Translations under genes and position numbers: made by a program
The notes under the pieces: model-generated
Databases searched by the model: none
The model's input: the letters and a program-made list of their open reading frames with translations, nothing else
What the model was told of the DNA's origin: nothing
Source of the DNA: Oscarella lobularis
Taxonomy: Eukaryota; Porifera; Homoscleromorpha; Homosclerophorida; Oscarellidae
NCBI RefSeq assembly: GCF_947507565.1
Contig: NC_089180.1
Location: forward strand, 2,232,001 to 2,296,000
Length of the DNA: 64,000 nt
Reading direction: 5' to 3'
Shown here: one piece after another, positions 33,264 through 43,287 of the stretch
Numbering within the stretch: the first letter of the stretch is position 1
Layout: every line of letters begins with the position of its first letter

Positions 33264-33308
33264 TCACGTGACAGAGGGAGTTGCCAATCCCTCTCTCATA
33301 CATCTATG
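33264..33308 (-). repeat. right TIR of P-like copy 1
   Basis: Inverse of 28835-28879, with the same CACGTG at its inner edge. Confidence 0.93.
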
Positions 33309-33633
33309 GTGTGAGTGCGCCTCGCTGCTCAGGTTGTGGGCCTAACGCACGCCCCGACCAGGATCGTCGCTGACCCCGTCGGATAGATTCGTGTTACGCC
33401 GAATCAAGCCCCCAACCAGTAGCGATAGCGTCATAACGCGACACCTCTAAGACGGGTCACTATTCACCTACTGTACGGTACCTGTTCACGCCCGCCGTGA
33501 GAAAACCGCAACTCACACAGGTAACTCGATAACGTTCGCAATCGCGCGATCGCGCAACCCCTGGCGCTCAAGCTGCGCCGACCCAACAAAGCAACGACCA
33601 GTTTTAGCGCGCGTCTTGCATACGCGAACGCGC

Positions 33634-34560
33634 TCACGCCGCTAACTCGCGACTGTACTGGGGCAGTTGCTGTGGCTGTAGGCGGATGTAGCGCATAAAC
33701 GCCGCGCTCTTCCAGCGCCCGAGTGTGCGGATTGTCGAATCGTCGAGACCTCGCGCTGCTGCCGTCGTTGCCGCGCCGATGCGAAAGCTATGCCCCGCGA
33801 TGCGTGAAGCGTCGACGCCGGCTGCTCTCAACGCCCTCCGCACTTCGGTCACGAACGCCGCTCGCGACAGCGTCTGGCCGTTCTCAAATCGAAACAGCGG
33901 ACCGGGCGCGGGTCCCCGACGTGCCAAATACGCTAACAAAGCCTCGACGGGGCACAAATCCGCGCGCGTCCGACCCAGCACGATCAAAACACCACGCCTG
34001 AACGGATCCGTTTTAGATTGCTTGATGCGTAGCTTCACAAATGACGGGTTCGCGAGCGAGTCCGTCGACACGTCGCTCGGCGAGAGATGGCGCTCCGGGT
34101 CGAACGCAGCTGCCAAGTCCACCGTGAACTCGTCCGCGCGCAGGAAACCGAAAAACGCGACCGTGCACGCTGTCCACAGCATCACAGAATCCCAGCGGTA
34201 AGCCGTCTCGCCCCACACCGCGCGCAGCTGACGCAGAATCCCAGGTGTAATTGGGAGACGAGGATCCGCCGCTGGTTGTCCCTGCTCGCGCTTAATGCCG
34301 CTTAGGACATGGTCGAGCATCAGCTGATAGGCCGCCAGGGGGTCGCCCCCGCCTGCTAGAATCTGCGCGTTACGAACGGCCGCCAGGTACGTTTTTATTG
34401 TGACGTAGCGTAATTCTTGGCGTCCTAGGGCCGTAAAGAACAATGAGAGCACGCGCTACGAAGCCGGCAAACCACACAGCCCTACTCGTGCACAGAATCG
34501 TGCAAACTGGCGCTGTCCGGAGGCGTATGATCGCCGGGTGGAGTCGGCGACACCATGCGC
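33634..34560 (-). pseudogene. DIRS tyrosine recombinase
   Basis: Integrates circular DIRS DNA by phage-integrase chemistry. The region shows the N-terminal core-binding part (STRRSY, QFARFC, then TIKTYLAAVRNAQ), the first catalytic Arg in FFGFLRADEF, a Lys in QSKTDPF, the HSFRIG (H-x-x-R) box, and the nucleophile Tyr in RYIRLQ after LGRWKSAAF. It ends 15 codons after that. Only one defect is visible, a TAG just before 34452 that separates the first 35 or so residues. The N-terminal part overlaps the end of the RNase H frame, as usual in DIRS. High G+C sets it apart from its neighbours. Confidence 0.85.
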
Positions 34561-35373
34561 AGCGTAGCGAGAAAGAGTTCCCTCCACCGCGGTGCGCTCC
34601 AGCAAAGCATTGGTGGCTGTACCAGCGCCAGAAATTGCGGTAGAATCGGTTTCGGCTCTGGATCGAGCTGCGGGGAGATATCTTTGAGCGCCTGTAGTGA
34701 GACGTTACGTGAGAGCCCGTCCGCGAGGGTGTTTTGCGCCCCGGGGATGTGCTTGGCTTTCCACGCAAAATCAAAAAGCCCTGCGAAGAACTGCAGCGTT
34801 CGCAGTAAAGGCATAAGCGTCGCGTCTCTGCTGGAACCCGAGCGCACGGCGGCCACTACCACCGTGTTGTCGGACTCGAGCAACACGGGGGCGCCCGACT
34901 AGTGACGGCCCCACAGCGCCGCCGCCAGCAGGACTGAGAGCAGCTCCTTTGGCGCAATAGAAAGCGGCGCCCTTTGCTCCGACTACGGCCACCGAAACCA
35001 GTGCGACTCCTAGGCCGCCCCACGAGCCGGACGCGTCGCTCCTCACGACGAATCGGGGCTCCGCCGCCTGCGTGGAGAAGAACCCTCTCCCGTTCCAGCG
35101 CTCCAAAAAGACGCCCCACCATCGCAGGTCTGCTTTAGTCTCGGCATTGAGTCGCACCCACTGTGAAAGCTGCCGCCGATCCTTCGATGCGTCGATTAAC
35201 CGGCGAACGATTAACCGGCGAACGAACGAACGGCCGGCCGGAACAACGGATGCGGCGTGCTGCAATGACCCGATCAGCAACAGCAGGTCCCGCTTCCTTC
35301 CTGCCCGCCGTGATTGCCATGCCCTGACCTCCTTGCGCAGACGCAGAAGCTTTGCTTGTGGCAGCCGCATCAC
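34482..35373 (-). pseudogene. DIRS reverse transcriptase (thumb) and RNase H
   Basis: The minus-strand frame begins in the RT thumb (LRLRKEVRAWQ, LLIGSLQHAASVV, GRSFVRRL) and passes DLRWWGVFLERWNG into RNase H. There, RSDASGSWGG holds the first Asp, KELLSVLLAAALWG the Glu and LESDNTVVVAAV the next Asp. HIPGAQNTLADGLSRN closes the domain. One frame shift near 34990 and a stop near 34905 interrupt the RNase H region. The fingers/palm with the YxDD box is absent because the element is truncated at 35375. It is not functional. Confidence 0.85.
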
Positions 35374-35375
35374 GC

Positions 35376-35418
35376 AATGCCCAAGGCCTGAACGTCTCCA
35401 ACTTGAAAACAGATTGGA
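35376..35418 (-). repeat. RecQ-fragment remnant at the DIRS 5' edge
   Basis: Forty bases (ggcctgaacgtctccaactt and onward) match 28229-28271, the motif 0 region of the RecQ-like frame. DIRS sequence adjoins it directly on one side and the Tigger end on the other. Confidence 0.75.
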
Positions 35419-35751
35419 GTACAGTAGAACCTCTTATAACGGACCCTCTCAGGGGCGGACCACTCTATACAACGGACGGATATTGGTGTACACATATTTT
35501 TACCATACGTTTCAGTACATCGACGACCTCCGAGGAGCGGACTCTTCCAATTCCGGACAACGGACACGCAGTGATTCGCAAAGAACTAACCTTTAACTAT
35601 TTTACTCCCCAAAGAGGACACCGGACATTTCGTTTGGTCCAAATGTAGTTACAGTTGCCCTCTATCGCGGAGGGACGCAAACACAGTGCTAGCACGGTCG
35701 ATATAAGTTTTGGTCGCATAATTTGTACTTGCAAGGAACTTCCAACCCGTA

Positions 35752-36033
35752 TCATCCTCCTCGGTTGACTTTAGCTCCCGTGACTTCTACTGTGCCCTTG
35801 TTGGAGCCTCTTTGGAGGAAGGACGACATAACTGGGGCCAGATTGTATGGAACATGGCCAACCACATCGCCGCCTTTCATTACGGACACTGCACACTTAT
35901 CTTTGGGATTATTTGGCTCCCTTTGAAGTAGCAGCATCTCTCCGACGACCGGTTTCCACCTATCCATATACTGGTGGTATCCTCGTACAAATGAATTTAT
36001 TTCCACGACATCTAGATCGGGTTGACTGGCCAT
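35752..36033 (-). CDS. HIRAN-domain protein encoded in a Tigger-like element
   Basis: A 93-codon intact frame that is almost entirely one HIRAN-like domain. It shows FVRGYHQYMDRWKPVVGEM, LLLQREPNNPKDKCAVSVM and VVGHVPYNLAPVMSSFL, matching the G...REP-N--D--A--V and VGHVP patterns of HIRAN domains. In HLTF-type helicases these bind DNA 3' ends. It lies back to back with the transposase, 65 bp between the two starts, so both may share a promoter. A DNA-end-binding partner would make sense for a transposon, but that role is an inference. It could also be an exon of a larger gene, although no splice site is needed to explain the frame. Confidence 0.75.
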   Translation of the reverse strand: MASQPDLDVVEINSFVRGYHQYMDRWKPVVGEMLLLQREPNNPKDKCAVSVMKGGDVVGHVPYNLAPVMSSFLQRGSNKGTVEVTGAKVNRGG

Positions 36034-36098
36034 TGCAGACCTGCCTCTCGTTGTAGCGCACGTTACGACTCACACTCCAGCCACGCTCTGGAAGAAGT

Positions 36099-36768
36099 AT
36101 GGCCGCTCTCTCTACAAAGAAGTCTCGAACGTTTCTCTCCCTCAAGAAGAAAGTTGAAGTTATCAGAACAGCTGAGAAGGACCACTCTTTGACTTTGCGG
36201 AGTCTTGGAGAGATCTTTCAGTGCGGAAAGACGCAGATAGCCAAAATCCTTAAGAAGAAGGATTCTATTCTGTCTTTATACGAAGCAAACGCATCGAGTT
36301 CTGCACTTCACATGAGGGAATCGTTCCGCAGATCGAAGTTCGATTCTATCAATGAGGCTCTTTACCAGTGGTACCTGCTCGCCTGCTCAAGGAATATCTT
36401 CGTAGGGGGGCCAATTCTTGTTGAAAAAGGAAAGGAAATAGCAAGACGTCTAGGTGTGGACGATTTCAAAGGCAGTAACGGCTGGCTTGAGAAATGGAAA
36501 AAGAGGTACAACTTGCGCCAGGTTAGAGTCTGTGGAGAATCTGGTGACGTATCTGGAGAGACAGTAGACTCATGGAAATAGAGACTACCTGAGATTGTAG
36601 AAGGGTTTACTGTAGAAGACATCTGGAACATAAACAAAACAGGCTGTCTGTGGCAAGCTCTTCCTGACAAAGGATTCTGCACGAAAGGACAAGCTTGGGC
36701 TGGGCTGGTAGACAAGGTGGCGAAAATTAAAAGGAGCCACAGTGTATATAGTGTATGTAAATAAAATT
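36099..36768 (+). pseudogene. pogo/Tigger transposase, N-terminal part
   Basis: The start at 36099 opens a CENP-B-type helix-turn-helix (SLKKKVEVIRTAEK, SLGEIFQCGKTQIAKIL). A Tc5-type second DNA-binding domain with DDFKGSNGWLEKWKKRYN comes next. A TAG at 36579-36581 interrupts. The DDE_1 start (VEDIWNINKTGCLWQALPDK) follows in the same frame, but the usual NxDETG reads NINKTG, so the first catalytic Asp is lost. Coding ends near 36768, where the IS630-like sequence begins. The DNA-binding half might still be made as a 160-residue protein. Confidence 0.82.
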
Positions 36769-36805
36769 TACTATTATCTATACTGTACCATTTGAATTAC
36801 TCTGT

Positions 36806-37463
36806 CATAAGAGGAGAAATTGGATGGATCCCAAATTCAGCGTTAGTATTTCTTTCCAACAAGCACACTGGAGACTACCATGATGATATGAATAGCCGGA
36901 ATTTTGAAGAATGATTTGAAAAGCAGTTTTTGCCCAACGTTCCAGAAAACGCCGTTATAATCCTCGACAATGCTCCTAATCAAAATCGAGTTTCTGAACC
37001 TGTGCCAACAATATCCTCGACGAAATCAGTTATGAGAACGTGGCTCACCAAGAATGAAATAGAATGGAACGCGACGGACTTGAAGAAAGACCTATTTGAA
37101 AAAATCAAGGAACGGCAGCCTGAAAAATGCTACGTGACGGATAAGTTAGCTGGGGAAAAAGGTATTGCTGTCATCCGGACACCCGTAGCTTACTGTGAGC
37201 TAAACTCCATGAAACTTGTCTGGTCCAAGGTCAAAGAGTATTTGCGGCTGCACAATACAACGTTCAAGTTGGCAGATCTGGAAAAATTAGTACTTCCTGC
37301 TTTTCAATCAGTGTCGAAAGATATGTGGAAGAACTTTTGCAGGCACGCGAAAAAGCAAGAAGACGAATTCTGGAAGAAAGACGGCTTTATTGAAGAGGCC
37401 GTAGATCAGTTCATCGTCAACTTAGAAGTACCGTATTACCTCACTTTTTGCTGCCTCCGGTAA
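36806..37463 (+). pseudogene. IS630/Tc1-like DDE transposase C-terminal half
   Basis: Carries GEIGWIPNSALVFLS, DYHDDMNSRNFEE, then a TGA at 36915. It continues NVPENAVIILDNAPNQNR (second catalytic Asp), TPVAYCELNSMKLVWSKVKE and a long helical tail (KDMWKNFCRHAKKQEDEFW). The third block normally reads ELNPIE; here it is ELNSMK, so the catalytic Glu has become Lys. The N-terminal DNA-binding part is missing at the junction with the Tigger remnant. From 36930 on it is a clean 178-codon frame. Confidence 0.78.
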
Positions 37464-38709
37464 AAGTGAAGTTTTCTGCTTCCAAAGTTTTCACTGGTTA
37501 GTCACTAAAACGGCATGCCGGTATAATGCGGGGAATGCCGTTCACGGTAGAGGTTGTGTTGCAACTGAAGATATTAGCGCACTGCAGCCGCAGCGCCTTT
37601 GCGCAGATTAAGCACGTCGCAATGGCCATGCACGCGCCGACGAACGAAGTAGCTGAAGACGATTTTGACGATCTTAACGATTTCGTCCACGAGCAAGACA
37701 TCTTTGGCTTCGCTAGTTGGCACCCGCCCGAATAGCCTCTATCAACGCGTTCTAGATGTTGCGCTTTGAAAAATAAAAAGAATGGAAAAAAAACGAGTCT
37801 TGAACCCGCGCAGCGTATTAGCATACCCAGCTATCAAATCCCAAAATGGGAGATCTTGACGTCTTACTCTTTTTACGGGGCTACTTTGAATTGCCAGATT
37901 GCAATGCTTTCCGCCCGCACTTGCCGCAGACCTCTACAACTCCTTCCAGCCCTGCCCTTTCTCTTACTCTTCTGTTTACGTTGTCCGTTTTTGCAACATT
38001 GCATGACACCTTGCATCGTCAAGTGAATTTGAGCGCTCACACGAGATAATCTCGTACTCAGGTACACCGATCTCACAAGCAACGCGCTTCCAAAACACCT
38101 GAATTTTCAAGTAATCAGCCTCAAGCTTTAGACAAAGAGAGCAGCGACAAGTTAATGGGTCACGTGATTTGATACCGTCGACGATAGTAGAGGCAAGTTC
38201 TTAGGGTTCACTTTACCTGACTGAACCAGAGTTGTGAAAGGGCTTTAGGAACTCCTTCGTTTCGTGTTTTGCCGCTTCCCCACTTCTCCGACTCCGATGC
38301 CCCCGACCGTCTCAAATTCTTCAAACCCTTCTCATTGGACCCGGATCGATTACGAAATCTATTCCAATCTTACGGCGGCGAAGCGTACGCCGGCGACCAG
38401 TGCGGCGGCGGCGGCGGCGACAACTCCTCGGACGACGGAGGCGTACTTTGACACGTTGTTTTTGTCGACGTCACGCCGTCTCAGACCGTGATTGGCCGGG
38501 TAAATCACGCGCCTACCGTCAATCGCCCAGGGCCAGCGTACCTGCGGCGGCTGATCAACTTCCCAAAATGGTCGCACGCCACATGGACCGCTACGTGCGG
38601 TTGAACAGAGAGGCGCGGGCCAACCACCGCTTGCGGAGCTCGTTCGCGAGCAAATAGAACGGCGTTGCCTTCTTCACCTCCCTGGGGTTTGATACTCTAG
38701 CGCACCGGA
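37464..38709. other. no recognised gene; tRNA-like remnant and GC-rich ORFs
   Basis: A plus-strand 69-codon frame at 37526-37735 ends in an acidic stretch (DDFDDLNDFVHEQD) without a known motif. At 38269-38660 overlapping frames contain a (CGG)n/Gly run near 38400-38420 and one block FKPFSLDPDRLRNLF; no family was recognised. Confidence 0.4.
37785..37835 (-). repeat. tRNA-derived remnant (SINE-like)
   Basis: The minus strand shows an A-box-like TAGCTGGGTATGC and, 34 nt later, a B-box-like GGTTCAAGACTC, then a T8 run. Spacing fits a tRNA, but the stems do not pair well, so a SINE head or tRNA pseudogene is likelier than a gene. Confidence 0.35.
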
Positions 38710-39497
38710 TCACAACCTACGCTTCCGGATTTGTTTGTATAATTTCCTCATTTGGTTACGTGGACTAAGCCACAGCTTTCTTCTAGGCTTTGGAAGAGGC
38801 CCGTGTAAGCATGTTGGGAATGATGAGCTGTTCCCTTCGTGAACGTTGTGTAAATGGTTGTCCAAAGAAATCCATTTACACTTCACCATATTGCTATCAC
38901 CGTCTGGTGTCGACGCTGCACACCAGTAAATGTGGTTGACAATGCTTTTAATCCATTTGCCTACAATCTCGCACTCCTTTGTTTTGGCCAAGGCCTCGAC
39001 CTTTTTCCTGAATGCAAAATCATTGATTAGCGCATCATTGAAAGATACACTGGTTGTAGCGTACATTTTGCAACATGCCACACAGAAGTGACGAGTTTCT
39101 AGCATATTTTTGCGTACCCATTTGCCAATTCCCCTATGTCGATCACTTATAAATGCATTGATTTCAATACCCTTTTTCTTTAGGACTTCGAACGCCCGCT
39201 TCATCCCTTCAATTTCCATATAATAGGACCCACCCACTTCGTTCCACTACACAAGGTAATTAACCAATTACTGTTAATTAATTAAGTGTTGGATAAAATT
39301 ACTACTTTTTTTAGTTTGTTTGTCGTTACCTGTACAACTTCTACGTCAACAACAACGCTCTTCGTGACTTCAATAAGACTGTACGTCCCGAATTTGGCTG
39401 AATGCCCGGGGCTATCAGCCCGACCGTCGCCAAAGACTTTGATGCTTCCTTCCGTCGACTTTAACTGCTCAAGATTAGGCGTCCTTTCTCTTTCCAA
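38710..39497 (-). pseudogene. Kolobok-like transposase, C-terminal exons (copy A)
   Basis: Two minus-strand exons. The first (39497-about 39335) reads GDGRADSPGHSAKFGTYSL, a catalytic Asp block. A GTAACG donor opens a ~95-nt intron ending in TGTGTAG, and the second exon starts NEVGGSYYMEIEG. It continues AFISDRHRGIGKWVR (second Asp), then EIVGKWIKSIVNHIYWCAAS and KWISLDNHLHNVHEG, ending in RRKLW and a basic tail at 38710. The pattern is that of a large animal gene family I associate with Kolobok transposons; that name is from memory and moderately sure. The HYYDVWH-type block is damaged (RHFCVACCKMY). A second copy lies at 41.8-42.7 kb, beyond the hAT gene. Confidence 0.65.
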
Positions 39498-39754
39498 GCA
39501 GTGTTAGAAATAGCGGTCGGACATCGGACAATTTCCGACCAAATTTATTGTTTGGCCGATCAATACTCATTTTGTTCGGTCATTTTGACCGAATGTTTTT
39601 TCGCGCAATGCAGTACTATTTAATGTTGCGAATATCATTCTTATCAACGCCTTGCCCTGCTATCGCGTTCAGCTTTCGCGCGAATGTTACCTGATACATG
39701 AAAGAACTTTTCGCCTGCGATCTGGCCCGTATACGAGCAGCTTCGACTCTCGCT

Positions 39755-41437
39755 ATGTCTAACGCCAAGAGAAAACGCTTGGATGATCGTGAAGCTGGCG
39801 CCAAAGATAGTGTCACGAAGCGAACAACGAGCCACAGCACGTACACCAGAAATGGAAACGCGAACTGGACAAGGAAATCCGGACGATATCGTGGCTTGAC
39901 TGCGTTACGGCTATGTCGCGGGGAACCAAAATCGTCACCAAGCTCCATTGTAAAGCGTGCACGAAGTTCAAAGAGAAGATTGAGAGCGGTCGCAACTACA
40001 GCGAGAAATGGGTAGTTGGAGCGGAATTTGTCCGTACCAGCAATATCCGCGATCACGCTGCCAGTGAGCAGCACAAGCATGCCATGCTGCTTTTAAAGAA
40101 AGAGCAGGCTCAATCAAAAGGAGAGAGCAGTGCGGCGTACGTGCCTATTGCGCAAGCAATGGACACGCTTTCGGAAAGCGCGCTAAAAAAGCTGAGAATA
40201 AAATTCGACATTGCCCATTTTGTCGCCAGAGAGAAGTTGGCTTTCTTCAAGTACCAGTCGCTTTGTGATCTTGAAGAACATCATGGAGTAGACCTTGGAC
40301 GCGAGTACAGAAATGATAAAGCAGCAAACCAATTTTGCTATTACATGGCAGAATCTTTTGCCCATTTTGTCGCCAGAGAGAAGTTGGCTTTCTTCAAGTA
40401 CCAGTCGCTTTGTGATCTTGAAGAACATCATGGAGTAGACCTTGGACGCGAGTACAGAAATGATAAAGCGGCAAAACAGTTTTGCTATTACATGGCAGAA
40501 TCAAAAAGAAAAGATTTAGAAAAGCAAATTTCAAAAGCGATTTTTTTTCAATTCTTATGGACGGATCGACGGATACAGGCAATATCGATGAGGAAATGTT
40601 TCTTGTACTTTACTGCGATGTTAATAGTGACGAAGAACAGGTTTACACTAAAATTTCGTTTTTCTCTATTGAACGACCAGACACTGTTACGGCAGCAGGA
40701 CTCTTCCAGTGCCTTCAATCTGCTCTTAAAAGAATAGCAATTGCTGAAATAGGTGAAGAAAGCTGCAAAAGGTTTGTAGGTGTTGGCACCGATAGAGCCA
40801 GCGCAAATATTGCTGCATCAGGACTTAGAGGTCTTGTTCAGGAAAAAGTGCCCTGGGTCTTCTGGATGTGGTGCATCGCTCATCGGTTGGAGCTGTCACT
40901 ACGAGATGGTTTGAAAAGAACTGAATTTGATATAATAGATGAAATGCTTCTGAGACTCTATTATATTTACGAAAATTCGCCAAAAAATGCCGAGAACTGA
41001 ATGACGTGATACGTGATTTGAAAGAGTGCTTTGAGTTCGAGGAAGGAGGGACCAGGCCCATTCGAGCAAGTGGTTCGAGATGGATTTCTCGCAAAATTGC
41101 CGCGATGAAAAGAGTCATGTCGTAGTACGGAGCGTACACTAATCATCTGAGTACGTTATCGTAGGATTCCACAGTCAAAGCTGCTGATCGAGCAAAGTTG
41201 CAAGAATATCTGAAAAAATGGACTGACGCCAAATATATTAGGATGCGCATTTTTCACCGACCTTCTTTCTCCTTTTCAAGCTTCTCAATGCAGCAGAATG
41301 AAGCTGATATTTTTGGCGCTTTTATGTGCGTACGTAAGATGCTGAAAGAAGTCGAGGCTTTATCAAAGAAATCGCTACAGAACTGGACAAATTATGCCGC
41401 AGTCTTGAAGATAAAAGATGAAGAATATCAGCTCTAG
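39755..41437 (+). pseudogene. hAT-type transposase gene (KIAA1586/C17orf113-like)
   Basis: The start at 39755 opens a basic N-terminus (MSNAKRKRLDD). A one-base shift near 39850 leads to a BED-like finger region (LHCKACTKF...GAEFVRTSNIRDHAAS...H). A 147-bp block follows twice in tandem (HFVAREKLAFFKYQSL). A T8 run at 40541-40548 shifts the frame into DFFSILMDGSTDTGN (catalytic Asp) and GVGTDRASANIAASG with WCIAHRLELSL. After 41000 the frame decays, with SGSRWISRKIAAMKR, LQEYLKKWTDAKY and MQQNEADI still readable. The C-terminal dimerisation block is missing. It is a pseudogene of the domesticated-hAT-like group. Confidence 0.75.
40213..40506 (+). repeat. 147-bp in-frame tandem duplication
   Basis: Units 40213-40359 and 40360-40506 are nearly identical; 147 is 49 codons, so the hAT frame is kept. 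Confidence 0.95.
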
Positions 41438-41799
41438 AAATTGAACAAAGTCGAAATAGCGAAAGGACTCTTTGAATCTGTGACATCCGAACAGCAAAGT
41501 GCTATTAATCAAGCGACGAGCAATCGTACCAAACATCATCGTACGTCAACCAACAAGTTTTTAAAAAAACTATTGTTTCTCTGCTTTACCTTGGGTATTT
41601 CACTTCATCAAAAGCTTACTGTATTATAGAGAGTTGAGCTATTGAGCTTCAATGTTTGTCAGCTCACGCCCACGCTCTCCTCGGAGTCAAGACTTTCGAA
41701 GGGAATATAACCATACAGGGAAGTTGCAAACCTAGGGTTGGTACAGGATGGAAAACGATTTCCTTGGCCTGTGTGCACATTCTGAATGTGGTTTAGCAA

Positions 41800-42690
41800 T
41801 GACAGCTATTTTGCCCGAATGTCTCCTGATGGAGTCGAGGCAGCAAACCAGTATAGATGGTTGACGATACTCTTAATTCAGCAGCCAATGATTTCACAGT
41901 CCTTCGTCTTTGCTAAGGCTTCTGCTTTTTTACGGAATGATGCGGGAAAATGTAGTTACCGGTAATCAGAACTGCACTAGGTTGCCTAAGACTCACATTT
42001 TGCAACGTGATCAAAGTGTTGAACTGTTGCTCTCATGTTTTCCCTAACCCATTTAGCTATGCCACAATGGCGGTTAGTGATGAGGATGCCAATGTCAATG
42101 CCGTGCTCATCAAGAAATTCAAGAAATCTTAAAAGACAAGCTTTCTTCATGTGATATAATCCGAGCACCTAATTACTCTATGAAAGAATGCCACTATACG
42201 GTCAGTCAATGAATGAGTAGTGAAAAAAGTACCTGGACTGGTTGCAAGTCAATGACCACGTTCTGTTCGACTTCAACTAGAGTGTATGACCCGAATTTGG
42301 CACAATGGCCAGGACTGTCAGATCTTCCGTCTCCGCATACCAATGCATGCGCACCAGTAGCATTTAGTCGCTGAAGAATTTTCTACGGCTTCGTTTGCCA
42401 CACTTGAGACACAACTTGCAAAATGCATTGACTCTGCTTCCTGAAGTACGACCGTCTTGTCACGCCGGAACAGTTCAGGAATTCAAAATTTCTCAGGGCT
42501 TGAGAAGGCAAAGATCCAGAGCCAAATATTGCAGCAGAAATTGCAATATTTCCGGCAGGCAAGTTGCTGACAAAGTGTTCGCTATACAACACCCGTACGA
42601 GATCACAGTCTTTTCACTCTTGTTTTACCCTCAAGAGGGACCCAGTGACTGCCTTTGTCACTATGACGTCGTGTGACCTGCAATACACAC
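41800..42690 (-). pseudogene. Kolobok-like transposase (copy B)
   Basis: More decayed relative of 38710-39497 that preserves upstream parts. Reading the minus strand: SLLRVKQE-type start, then NLPAGNIAISAAIFGSG and NFEFLNCSGVTRRSYFRKQ. GDGRSDSPGHCAKFGSYTL (catalytic block) follows near 42290-42340, with VVIDLQPVQ before a GTACTT donor. The next exon has LYHMKKACLLRFLEFLDEHG and LITNRHCGIAKWVREN, where the usual DRH has become NRH. The tail near 41800-41950 is broken by stops. It is dead. Confidence 0.62.
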
Positions 42691-43287
42691 ATTTGTTAAA
42701 GAGAGAAAGCAACGCTGATTCAAAAACAATGCACTTTTGCTCTTTGTAAAACGGCCTAGAATTATCAATTAATGAAGTTCCAGATAAAGGAATACGTTAT
42801 AATTGTCTCAAGCGGCATTTTCTTTAGTGGCATCAGCACCATTTCCCCTCATTGTCTGTCTGAGCTGAGCTGACACTGTCAACTTTATTTTCATCTTTGA
42901 GGAGAAAAGACAGTGAGGGAGCATCAAAGAGATTGCACTGGCAGCCAATCGAAGCGAATAGGGTGCCAACGTCTGTCTAAATTTCTAGGGAAGAAGTAAT
43001 TGAATACTTTAGGGAGTGAATCCTTTGTACCTTTGGCGCACGTGTCTGCTTCAGCCTGTATTAATTTGTGCGTAAGCTAATCTAAAGCATTTCGTATTGA
43101 AAATAAATACATTTGTACTTTTGCCATACTCTCATCGAATTATGCACGGTTCGGACGATTGTTGTTTGTTGTAGACGTGGACGATTGCAGTGACGCAAAT
43201 TATCATCTCAGTGTTTACGTCTTCGACACCTGATATTGATATAGGCAAAGTGAATGTGGAGTGTTCAGCTTACCGCCGCTTTCGAAT
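42691..43287. other. no recognisable gene
   Basis: No supported frame. AT-rich at the right end, where the duplicated segment begins. Confidence 0.5.

Larger units (their letters stand above)
28835..33308. mobile_element. P-like transposon, two convergent genes, 7-bp TSD (copy 1)
   Basis: The 45-bp TIRs at 28835-28879 and 33264-33308 are identical by eye (start catagatgtatgagagaggg, inner end gtcacgtga). The 7-bp gtgtgag flanks both sides (28828-28834 and 33309-33315). The target is a DIRS terminal repeat whose uninterrupted relative is at 28498. Two genes read inward: the accessory gene from the left TIR and the transposase from the right TIR, with stops only 77 bp apart. Length is 4474 bp. 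Confidence 0.93.
33309..35375 (-). mobile_element. DIRS-like retrotransposon, 5'-truncated
   Basis: Minus-strand element with reverse transcriptase thumb plus RNase H followed by an overlapping tyrosine recombinase, the gene order of DIRS elements. The 3' terminal repeat at 33309-33480 shares sequence with 28498-28620. The polymerase core is missing: the element stops at 35375 against a RecQ-like fragment. Confidence 0.85.
35419..36770. mobile_element. pogo/Tigger-like element with divergent HIRAN gene, 3'-truncated
   Basis: The left end cagtagaacctcttataacg after a TA is typical of Tigger/pogo TIRs. A HIRAN frame (minus) and a transposase (plus) diverge from a 65-bp gap. The right TIR was not found; the element gives way to an IS630-like fragment near 36.8 kb. 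Confidence 0.72.

Noticed and set aside
40213..40506. Nucleosome-related meaning of the 147-bp unit
   Set aside because: The length is also 49 codons and a single duplication gives no support for a chromatin link.
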